Shown: positions 12,201-24,200 of the stretch, piece after piece
Layout: each line of letters opens with the position of its first letter
Numbering within the stretch: the first letter of the stretch is position 1
Assembly (NCBI GenBank): GCA_030386875.1
Contig: CM059569.1
Coordinates: 41,579,842 to 41,643,841 of the forward strand
From: Morinoia aosen
Taxonomy: Eukaryota; Arthropoda; Malacostraca; Amphipoda; Talitridae
Length of the DNA stretch: 64,000 nucleotides
Direction: 5' to 3'
Notes under the pieces: generated by a model
What the model was told of the DNA's origin: nothing
The model's database searches: none
The model's input: only the letters and a program-made list of their open reading frames with translations
Program-made: the position numbers and the translations under genes

Positions 12201-15200
12201 CTCGACCGTTGCAGGGTAATAGTCTCGGTAATTGGGTGTGGTTGTCTCGACCGTTGTTAAGTTGGGTCTCGTTAGAGAGGATGTGGTTTCTTTTCGAATG
12301 AAATGCAGAATCTAAGTGTTCAGTCTTTTTATTTTAAATTATTCTTTTTGTTTTCATATTAAAGTAAATTTAAGGGAACAAACAATTCTTTTAACCGGCT
12401 AAAGCTTTTCCAAGATATACGGAATATGGTCAACGTTTATACTCCAATAATAAAATGAACAGAATTAAATGAATAACATTCCAGCCTCTCTTTCTCCTCA
12501 AATTGAGGTGAAAATAAACCTCAAGTTTATTTTCCTCAAAACGAGGAAAATAAACCAATGAGCCGCAAATCATCGATACAGAACAACTGGTGCCCAGTAA
12601 TGCATGAAGTATTTGGAAGCAAACGAACCGACCAAAAAATAAGAAATTAAATAAAAATAAAAATATTTTTCTTCTTGTTTCGCTGTTAAAGTACCATTAT
12701 ATGGACGAAAACTTTTAAAAAACTGTTTTCTTTCAAAGAAATATATGGAAAGTTCATCGTTAACCCGTCGATAATTATTCAGCTGCGAAGAGTTTACTGA
12801 GCGTCTCAGTGCATCAGATCACCAACTTCACATCAAAGAATTTAATTCTCCAATTTCTTAGTATCCTCTTCCTCCGCAAGAACACCACACAGTTCAGGCG
12901 CGAGCTAGGAACCACAATCCTTACTCATGAAATAGAAAAGATGATTAAATTTTGAAACGGCAGAACCTACATTCCTCTGGAGCACAGTATTCGCATGCTG
13001 CCGTGAATGAAACAGCCTGCTTAGCAGAGCAATTTGAGGAGGGCGTTGTCAGGGTGAAGCTCTCGTCGATAAACTGCCAACGATAACAAAAGCTACCGTT
13101 TTGTGGTTACAAAACTCTCTTCAAGTAAACCTCCAAGCCCGTCCTTGTGTTAAACGACCTAGCTCATTTCTCCCTCGATGTTATTGCATTCCAAGGTCGT
13201 ATCATTTTTCCTGCCACCACTACAAAGAAAATATCCGCTGTTTCCAGCGGGTTTCCAACTCGGCGATTGATTTTCTGTCACAGACGCTCCCATCTGCGCC
13301 AGCGACACCGAGTCTCCACAGGTCTTGGCGAGCGGGATCGGGCAAACCTTGAATGTTAGCTGCAGTGTGGTTGCGTCTCCGTCGGATGTCAAGTTTTCGT
13401 GGGTCTTCAACAATTCTGTCACCTCTGAGAGAGTCCCGGTCGAGCGCGTCTACAACAGTGAAGGTAACAAAAAACTTTGATTTATTCGTGTTTCGTGCAG
13501 CATTAATTTTTGGGTCCATGATTCATGTCCATGAGAAGGTGATTCTGGGTCCATGGTTCATGTTCATTAAATTCCTGTTTGTAAAACAAGCTATTTAACA
13601 CGCAAAATTATTGTTTTCAAGGACATGAATTCTTCATTCATTCATTGGTAGAATCATGCAGGGATTGTAAAACATTCCGAGGTAAATGAGAAATAATGAT
13701 GTTAAATATTTGATAAGCGGCAAGCTTGAATTTAGTGTGATTCACGCGGCTAAAATTTATGAGCTAACTTTCGATTATACTTCATTACGTTATTTTAGGA
13801 GTAACGGATTAGCTACAACGGATGGCAGGCATCCGACAGTGGCTGGAATTTAACGACGATATAAAAGTATTTGCTGGACTATGTTTTGGCTAGAAGTATT
13901 TTAAAAACATTCCAGGTATAGAAAGCTGGTTAACAGTTCGATTTACAGCCACATCTTTGTAATATTTAACGCTTAAAGTAAACTGCCAATGTTTTCTAAT
14001 TGTTCATAAGGTGAGAAAAATTTAAAGAGTGATTTAAATTTGTTGATCTCTGTTTTGCAATCTTTGTTATTGATTATTTTTCAGTTCATATACATGAATA
14101 TTGTTTGGGAAATGTTTGGTTATCAGTGAACGATTTTCAAAATATCCCATTTCTTGCGAACCAAGATTTAGAAAGCTTAATCGTCAACGAAAGTAAATAC
14201 TTTCTTACAAGAGCGCTTTACTATTACAGATATGACTGCTGAGATTTTAAGAAAGAACTGGTGAAAGTCTCACGCGAAAATAAAAGACTTAAGAATATGA
14301 ATTTTTCAAAAAAGTATCGGGTGATAAAGAAGCAAGAGCCCAAAAAGTGACCTCAATTTCTGGCACGTGGCGCAAAATACAAGTCGGGTCTTCTTGAATA
14401 TACGCGTGAGCAAAACCGGTTGAAATTGACTTCCAGCTCGGGTCGCTCGGCTGATGTAAGAGCAGACGCAAAATTTGCGACTTTCCTAGCTAGGCAATAC
14501 TGGGATTATACTTTCGGTCTTGAATCTGTTAGGAAAAGAATAATTTAGTTGTTCATTTTAACTTTGGAGATGATCTTGAAGTTTTTCAAGTGCTGTGCAA
14601 TTTTTAAAAACATTCAAACTTGAGAATGCTGTGGATGAAATATGTGCTGGACATTTGATACGAAACTACAAAACTTTTCGATTGAAAGTTGAATAAAATT
14701 TGGATTTATCTGTATAAGTAATGCACGGCACTGAATTTTCTCAATGTGCTTTTCAGCTTTAGATTTTGACAATAATTGCTTGCTTGCTCATTCATTTTTT
14801 CCACCATGAATTAGAACCTTTTTCATCATTTATATTTCACAGTATCCTTAGTCTCATAGCATTTAAATTGCAAAACCCTGTATGATTTTACTTTATTTTC
14901 CTTATAACGACAATGTTTCATACTCTCGTTTTGTTTACCTTATAATCAGCAAAGCAAAAATCTTCCAGTTTTGTGCAGGCAGTAGGTATGGAAACTCCCG
15001 CATGCGGTAAAATATCGGCAACAAGACCAAAGAACTCTTCAAGAAAAACCTAGAAAATTAAAACTTAAGCATAGGAAGCAAATCAAGCAAGCCCATTGAA
15101 ATGAAAAATTGCAAAGTTTATGAATTTAAGCATCTGGTACAATACCAGCAAACTCGTAGGAATCAAATAAGCGCAAAGTATCAAAGTTTGAAAAACTACG

Positions 15201-18200
15201 CAGCTTTTTTTCACGCACCATGGACAAGCAGCAGCATCAGCATCATTTGTACGCTACCCTCACACCGCACTGCCCTCACACCTTACTTCCCTCACACCAC
15301 ACTGCCCTCATACCATACTTCCCTCACATCACACTGCCCTCACACCACACTGTCATCACACCACACTGCCCTCACACCATACTTCCCTCACACCACAGTG
15401 CCTTCACACCATACTTCCTTTACACCACAGTGCCCTCATACCACGCTACCCTCACACCACACTGCCCTCACACCACAATGCCCTCACACCACACTGTCCT
15501 CACACCACACTGCCCTCACACCACACTGCCCTCACACCACACTGCCCTCACACCATACTACCCTCACACCACGCTACTCTCACACCACACTGCCCTCATA
15601 CCATACTTCCCTCACACCACACTGCCCTCATACCACACTGCCCACACACCACACTGCCCTCACACCATACTTTCCTCACACCACACTGCCCTCACACCAC
15701 ACTGCCCTCGGCGCTACGCAGGAAGCATGCTGGATTTGTACGAGCCCTCACATGAGCAACGAGGGGAAATTCTGGCCATTACGGAACTAGGAGGGGATTT
15801 CGCAGCCGCTTCACTTTATTCAGACTTAATGCGAGCATTTATGAGCAGAATGAGGTGTTTTCCTGCTCGAAATTTAATGTTTCCGGGTGCATAATATCGC
15901 ACAAAAATCGAATGATGAATATTCTGTTTCTTTGCGTATTCTACACCTCTGACGGGACACTTTTGTCCTTTGCTCATAACTCAACTTGGTCCTTATCATG
16001 CCATATTATATTTTGAGTACTTTACAATTTTGTGGCCTTTTAGAGTAATTTTGAAGATACTCTAGAATAAATGCTCACAATCTGTTTGACAATCTCTTTG
16101 AAAAATGACGAAATATTCGTTAGCATCTGAAATTAAGTCATCTACTATTGCTATGTACCTTGTTTAGGATTAATTCACGCTTAAGCCGATGCTAAATGCG
16201 TGTTTGACTGTTTCTTCAGATGTCGACAAAAAGAAAACTCCTAGTGTTCAAACTCAATTTATTTTCAAAATTGAACAGTCAAAGCGCTATCCAAGTAGTG
16301 GCTGCCTAGATTTGCTCGCTATCAGTTCTGGTGCTTCAATAATATTTGAAAAGCCAGCATGTGCTCCGGGTTGTAAATTTCATTTTACGGAGAAATTTCT
16401 TGTGTAAATATCATTATGCAAATTTTTTGTATTAAGTTTGAAGTCGGTGTTTCATTTCAATTGCTCACTCAAAATCATCTTTTGAGAAGCTCGACTGATT
16501 TGTCGCTCAGTGTAACAAAAGTTTTGTGAACATGAAAAAGTTTCTTTGATTTTCAGGAGTGCAGTCGCAAACAAAAATAATCTCGTTATTTGCTTGTGCA
16601 AAATATTATAAATAGAAACTAGCAAACAAGCGCGGAAATTAGTTTAATGACTTCCGAGAGCTAGTTACAATAATACATTTATGCAATTCAAACAAACACG
16701 AAGAAACTTTGCGCCTGATGTTAATGACGAAAACATTAATGCACTCAAGTTTCAGAAATAGAAACTATTTCGAGAAAAATCGCAATATGAAATTACGGCT
16801 GTTCTCGAACTAATTAAATTCGAAAATAATAAACTAAATTAATTTTGTGTACTTATATATTTCTGTAACTGAGTAGAGAACACGAATGGAAATTAGCTCA
16901 GAAATCTTAAAGTAAAAAAATAAAGAAGTCAATTAATTTGGTGTACTTATATAATTTTGTAACTGAATAGAGAACACGAATGGAAATTAGCTCAGAAATC
17001 TTAATATAAAAAAATAAAGAATTCAATTAATTTGGTGTACTTATATAATTTTGTAACTGAAGAGAGAACACGAAAGGAAATCAGCTCAGAAATCTTAATC
17101 TAAAAAAAAATAAAAAAGTCAATCAATTTGGTATACTTATACAATTTTATAACTGAAGAGAGAGCACGGAACGCTTGCATGAGAACATCACACGTGAGCG
17201 CTGGTATGAGGCCGAGCCGAGCATTAGCAATGCGAAATTTAAGCCGCCCTCATTTATTAACCTTTCGTTCGGTCTCCATCAAAACCAATGAAAACATCAA
17301 TCCGTATTTACTGTGTAGTTGCTTGCCATTTTAGGAAAAAAAACATCTGCTTTGAAGCAGACTTACAGCGCTTGCATGCAAACACGGTCACATGTATAAA
17401 ATAGCTTTATTCTTGCATGTGTCTGATGTTTCCGGGTGCATAACTGACAATAAAATATAATTTTTCTGTGTATTTTATACCTGTAACGAGACACTTTGTC
17501 ACTTGCTAATATATCAACTCGATTCTTCTCATACCACAGTATATCTTAAGTACATATTTCACAATTGTGTGGCCTTTTAGAGCAATTTTGAACACACTCT
17601 GGAATAAATGTTTGCAATCTGCTGGGCAAAAATTTTCGTTTTGTGATAATTTTGCACGACATAGAGATTTTAAATGCGTTTTTTTCAGTACGGCATGAAC
17701 ATCGAAAGATGTTGTTTTCTTTTGTTCTTTATTGGTTTCCATTACGTTATTTCGTGAAGGATTTTGCTTTTGTGGTAGGCTCTTTAATGCTTGAGGGCAA
17801 CATGTTGAATGGAGGTCTGTCAGTCACAATTTTTTATTGAAATGGTGGTAATTTTTAGCACTGTTTTGTTTACTTGAAATCACGACACTAAGAGAAAAAT
17901 TTACCTATGAACTTTGTGGTTTTAATTCTCGTACTTCAACTTCAACTAGAATGCTAACAGAATTTGTACTTTAAATAATAATGGAATAAATAATAATGGA
18001 ATATGATAGGTGCTAGAGGACGAATAAACTCACAATTTGATATCGTCCAATTAATGCACGAGTATAATTTATAAATAAGCATCAGTTGAAAGATTAATTG
18101 GTTAATATAACAATTTCCTTGCATATTAAGAACGTGAGGTAATGTAACAGCTATCAAGTGAAATGGTTCCATTAATCCCATTTCCTTTCAAGCTTTATGT

Positions 18201-21200
18201 TCACGTAGCCAATAAAATGAATATGAATGAATTAACAGGAATTAATAAAGTTAAACGACTAATGTTAGGTATGAATGGCAGCGTTTTTCTTCACATTAAA
18301 AATATTAATCAGGAGAGCACTTGAACGAGTTATTTGATGCGAGTGACATAGGCTTGAGGGCTGCATTATAACTACTGATTATAACTACTGATTATAACTA
18401 TTTATTATAACTACGGATTATAACTACTGACTATAACTACTGATTATAACTACTGATTGTAACTACAATGAATTGAAACTAATTTGAATAAATTACTAAT
18501 AGCTTAATTAAAGCCGAAGTTTCTAACATTTACATCTTTTAAGGCACGAAACCACTTTTATGTTACACGTGTGCCTTGAAAAATAATATTTTCGCTTTAG
18601 AATTCACCCGAGCGACACAGACCAACACAGATGCCGTAAAGTTTAGGTGACCTTTTACTGTAAATTAATGTTATAACTCCGGCCATGAAAGCAAATTTAC
18701 TCCCTTAACATTAAATCGTAATCTTTCTTATTTGTAACTGAAATGAAAAACATTCCATTTTATCGTCAATAAAACGCTATAGAAAAGATCTCTTCCAAAG
18801 TCCTAGAAAATTTGTGAGAATTTTGGCGAAGATCACCGAAGAATTGCGTAATTCGATTTCGATTGGTATATGCGTAGGAGGAAAATCAGCTATGGGTCAT
18901 AAACCAATTATCTATAATTAATGAGCAGGTAGTTAGTGATACCGCTTGCTATGTTGCCCTGCAGAGGGCGGCTGGAGCGGCGTGATGTTCGTGGCGCGAG
19001 CGCAGCAGGACTACGGCTCTCTGCAGTGCTGGGCGCAGAACGCGGTCGGCAAGATGGAGAAGCCTTGTCTCTTCCATGTCGTGCCCGCAGGTACAAAAAT
19101 CTACTTCTCTAACGTAAACTAATATTCGAGGTACGCTTTATGTTTTATCTCTAACGTAATCTACAATTCGCAGGTACGGTAACTTTTTTCTCTTACGTAA
19201 TCTATAATTTACTGGTACTCTAAATTTTCTCCCTAACGTAATCTAAAATCCGCAGGTACACTGAATTTGTTCTTTGACGTAATCTAAAATTACGTCCGTA
19301 TCAATGTGTCTGATTCTCAAATAAGCAAGGCGAAAATCACTGTACTTAAAGTCATTTTATTAATACATCTAGCAAAGACAATAATTAGTAAAGCCACTTT
19401 TTCTCACTACAAGCGAGGTAAATAGATAAGCTTCTAAAATAAGTTTTCTATCTGTTCATGATGTTGTCACACGCTTCGGCAGTGTTCTCAACTTTTCGAA
19501 AATCGTGTAAGAACCCGGTTTGAATACACGAGTGTTTGGGAATATGTGAACCAAACCTGTTGAAGATATTTTCGCTGGGACTTTCACTGTTCCCTTTACC
19601 ACGTTTTACTGCACTTAAGATGGAATTATAACATTCCGAAACGTTTGCCATAAAAAAGAAATAAATAAAAATGCATATTTTTACGTTGGTTCTCCTTTTT
19701 ATCTTACACTTAAGATTGTAAGCCCCGAACTTGGAACCACCATTGTCGTCAACTAGGGAAGGAAAGGTTGAAAGGTTTCGAGTAGATTACTGTGGGTCGG
19801 AGCTTGCTAGTCCGGTGCTATCGGCGGTTAGTACTCAGTCAAAATGTGATTACTCAGACACGACGAGCGCTTATACGCGGCTCGGCTCACGAATGTACGG
19901 AGGGAGCCACATACCTCCCCCCTATACGGAAAAACTATAGGCCGAGAAAAAATGAAAGCAAAGTTTTAGATTTCAACAGATTAAAAAAATTAAATAACGC
20001 AGATAGCAACGTCCGCCATCTCTAAGAATCGACCTATTGATATATAAAACCAGTTGAAATTTTAGGGTCCTGTTCTACAGACGCCCATCACATCTCAATG
20101 AAATGTGAAAAATAAAAATGAAGCGGATTAATATTCATAATGTTACTGTTATTTATGCCAATGTTTTCCCCATAACAAGGGGGAAAATTATAAGAAAGCT
20201 AAAGAGATTGAAAACTATTTAGACACCTATTAATGCAAAACATGCGATGTAAAATTTCCTAAAACTTCAACAAGTTTGGTTGTCATATCCCAACACACTC
20301 ACTCGCACAGTATATTAAAAGACATGCCCTGCAGATTTTCGGAAATACATTGTGGAGCAAATCAAACGTCCGTGTTTTAAAAGGGCATTAGGAAAAATAA
20401 AATAATCCTTACAGAATTATTTGTTGTTTAATTCAAATTAGTGTAGAATGCCGTTTGTGTGCTCACTTTTTGAAGATGACATCAGGAAGATGGTGGTTGC
20501 ATACACATATTTTAACATCACCACAGCCGTTGCGCGCGCCTCTCAAAACTCGGACATTTGATTTGCACCACCCTGAATAAGAACAGTGATTAAAATTGTG
20601 AGCTCCTATTGTTATTTATTGTTATTTACATATTCCTGCCAGGCCGGCCAGACTCTCCTATGAACTGCTCTGTGATCAACAAGACGTACGACTCGCTGGT
20701 GGTCACGTGCATCGGTGGCTTCGACGGCGGCCTCAAGCAGTCATTCGTGGCCAGGGTACGTGGTCCTGTCTCGCTTTTGCAAAATTATGCAATTTTTTAT
20801 TCCTATGCTTTTTAGGCTATAATCGTTGAGGTGCTTTGCTTTGTTGGATGGTCTCACTGTAGCAAAATTATACAAGTTTCAGTCCTTGAAATTTCTCAGC
20901 TTTTCTCGTTAATCTGAAGTACTTTGCTTTAGTTAGAAAGCATCATTTTGCATTGCCAGCTGAAGATAAAGTGAAGCATGATTTAAATTAATTATTTCAC
21001 AGCTCAATTCGAATCGAACCGTCATAGGATATTGAGTTCATTTGGTTAAGGCCATTTATTCGGAAAAGATAAGGATAAGTTAATTTGGATTATAAAAGTT
21101 TGCCTTATGGTCTTTGGCAGACTTAGAAACGCCAACAGAAATTGCTATCGCTAGCCCAGAAGAAAAGTTTCACCAAATTATGTTTTTATGATGGTTATCC

Positions 21201-24200
21201 CGGTTTATCGCACTGTTTGATACATGCTCAGGAACAAGATGTGCATAATTTATGCTAAAAACACACTCATCATCGTCTATTTACCTTCAAATATTTTTTG
21301 AGGAGTTTTACTTTCTATGTATGTCCTGACGTACATATGCGGTGGCAGTTGTAATTTTATAGTGGAATACAACGATGGTTGTAGAGTCTTCATTAAGTAG
21401 AAAATAGTCGTCGATATGAAGCAATAAAACTGAACGATTCGAACTTGAACAGTTCATCTTCCGATAAAAGAAATAAGAGTAAATTAAAACTACAGCAGAA
21501 TTTTATTGCGTCTTATCGACGACTTTTTTCTATATATGTTTTAGTGCTCTACTATAATTTTAACTCACTCATATTTGTCCTCATCAAGTAGGAAAAACCC
21601 GGAAATCCTCGCTTGAGAATACATTATATTAAGTTAGAGGACTTGAATTAGCTCATTAGAGGACATGAATAGCGGTGTCGTAATTGGTATATTGTGGGAA
21701 TGGAGACCGCAGAGCAGACAATACTTATTGTCTGATTTATGGTTTCCCATTCGTACATGTGGTTTCACTGAGTTATAACGTCATAAGTTAGGGCTGTGAC
21801 ATTGTGCTCTTATCATATTTTCGCAACCCTAATAATCACCCACAAACGCATGTATGTGATTTGTGATAAACCACATCCATGTGTTGTAATACAATGTGTA
21901 AATACATGTGTAAATCACAAACAAGCGCATTTATGTATGTGATTATTAGGGCTGTGACAATTTGATTAGAGCATATTGTCGCAGCCCTAGTCATAACCAA
22001 GTCAGTTGGTGCTCACGCTTCGTAAAATATTTGACTTCATAAAATATAAAATTTTGCGCAGAAGGAGAAGGAATTTAGATAAGTGCGACAGCTGATGATT
22101 AACGAAAATAAAATTAAATAATGTTTTTTCAAGGGGACTGATAAGTCGATTGATCGCTGTTTTTCTGGTGGAGAATAATGTTGATGTATTAAATCTGTTG
22201 GCCCATAATGGTGAATTGATCTTTGTAGTTATTTAGTCTATCTGTTCTGTTACTTTCATATTGGCGGACAAAAATTAGTCAACGATAATTGAGAAACATT
22301 TTCCATTTAGCAGGGTGTATCATCGCCAAATCATTGGATTATTTAAGGATGAATTTTTTAATTCTGTCTTCCCCTGCACTGCATCTGCGCAGTCTAGCCT
22401 CTTAAAAGACTTGACGAAAAAAGAAATGAACGAGCAGGAAAGAAACACTGGGAAACGAAAGACGTGAGTTATTGGTGATGCTTGCTTTAAAATGAACGGT
22501 AAGAAACGAAACACTGCAATCTGAAGGACGTATTGATAATCTTTACGTTAAAATGAACGATAAGATACGAAACACAGCAATCTGAAGGACGTATTGATAA
22601 TCTTTACGTTAAAATGAACGATAAGAAACGAAACATGCAATCTGAAGGACGTGAGTTATTGATAATGCTTGCGGAACTTTTCTCCGTAATTCTCAGCAAA
22701 AGTTGCAGGAGTGTGAGGCATGGCTGCGGGCCTTTGTTGCAGGAGTGTGAGGCATGGCTGCGGGCCTTTGTTGCAGGAGTGTGAGGCATGGCTGCGGGCC
22801 TTTGTTGCAGGAGTGTGAGGCATGGCTGCGGGCCTTTGTTGCAGGAGTGTGAGGCATGGCTGCGGGCCTTTGTTGCAGGAGTGTGAGGCATGGCTGCGGG
22901 CCTTTGTTGCAGGAGTGTGAGGCATGGCTGCGGGCCTTTGTTGCAGGAGTGTGAGGCATGGCTGCGGGCCTTTGTTGCAGGAGTGTGAGGCGTGGCTGCG
23001 GGCCAAAAGTTGCAGGAGTGTGAGGCATGGCTGCGGGCCTTTGTTGCAGGAGTGTGAGGCATGGCTGCGGGCCTTTGTTGCAGGAGTGTGAGGCATGGCT
23101 GCGGGCCTTTGTTGCAGGAGTGTGAGGCATGGCTGCGGGCCTTTGTTGCAGGAGTGTGAGGCATGGCTGCGGGCCTTTGTTGCAGGAGTGTGAGGCGTGG
23201 CTGCGGGCCTTTGTTGCAGGAGTGTGAGGCATGGCTGCGGGCCTTTGAAGAGGCAAAGACAAATGAGTCGCTCTCGATCTCCTGCTGATGCCTTGCAATC
23301 CTTTGGCTTTCTGCACAACGGCAATGGAGTACCGGGATTTTCTTTAGGAATCTCATTATGCAGTAAAGGTCTTATTCAGCACACGATAAAATAAAAGCCG
23401 TGCCATGTTGGGGTCTCCTGAGGCTGTGTCTGCTGATGTTTCATATATTTGAAATGTAAATGAAAATGTTCTCAGACAGACGCAGACACAGAATTAGGGT
23501 TTAGTACTTCCGTGATTTTACGTACTCTTCGTAAAACTACGTGAAAGCACTTCATGCGATAACTAAAATTGCAAATATGTCACGAACGTCTTTTAAAGCA
23601 CGGCATATTCATGCATAACGTAACTCTGTACCATATGTTGTTATATACATGGCGGTAACTTGTTGAATTTCTCACTTTTCCGTGAATTTTCGCTGGGAAC
23701 CGATAGCAGGCGAGTGTTTACTGTGCGTTTCAATCGAGGGCGCTCTTCAAAACTCAAAATTTTGTGTTCTTTACTAACGGACGTGTACACAGCGGTCGCG
23801 GAGCGCCTCAAAGTGAGAGCACCAGTACCAATCTTCACTTCAATTGTGTACAAACGGTCTTCTGTTCTATAATCTTCACTTCTATAGTTTTCATACGGTC
23901 TTCTTTTCTTTAATCTTCACTTCTATAGTTTACAAACGGTCTTCTTTTCTTTAATCTTCATTTCTATAGTTTTCATACGGTCTTCTTTTCTTAAGTCTTC
24001 ATTTCTATAGTTTTCATACGGTCTTCTTTTCTTTAATCTTCATTTCTATAGTTTTCATACGGTCTTCTTTTCTTTAATCTTCATTTCTATAGTTTTCATA
24101 CGGTCTTCTTTTCTTTAGTCTTCACTTAGAAAGTTTACATAAAATCTTCTTTTCTTAGTGTTTTTTCGGGTTTACGAAGCTGTCGGACACCTGGTTTACG

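Larger units (their letters stand above)
12146..13283 (+). other. Intron 5
   Basis: Intron of 1138 bp from GTGAGT to the acceptor GATTTTCTGTCACAG. It contains the donor-linked array and a perfect 13-bp inverted repeat (12525-12537 and 12543-12555, 5-base loop). Nothing else was recognised. Confidence 0.8.
13464..18964 (+). other. Intron 6
   Basis: Intron of 5501 bp, the longest in the window. It holds a 16-bp minisatellite (15250-15710), a 94-bp tandem array (16837-17165), a diverged pair of dispersed repeats (15877-16215 and 17425-17692) and a 13-bp array (18365-18470). The segment 13500-15090 shows only a minor local duplication near 13515-13575 and a GC-richer unique patch at 14335-14480. 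Confidence 0.75.

Noticed and set aside
15101-15894. Two long overlapping plus-strand open frames of 224-229 codons
   Set aside because: Both are readings of the 16-bp minisatellite in different frames (His/Thr/Pro repeats) inside intron 6.
22604-23356. Three overlapping minus-strand open frames of 207-250 codons
   Set aside because: All three frames are open because the 34-bp unit lacks stops. There is no unique protein sequence, splice support or promoter.
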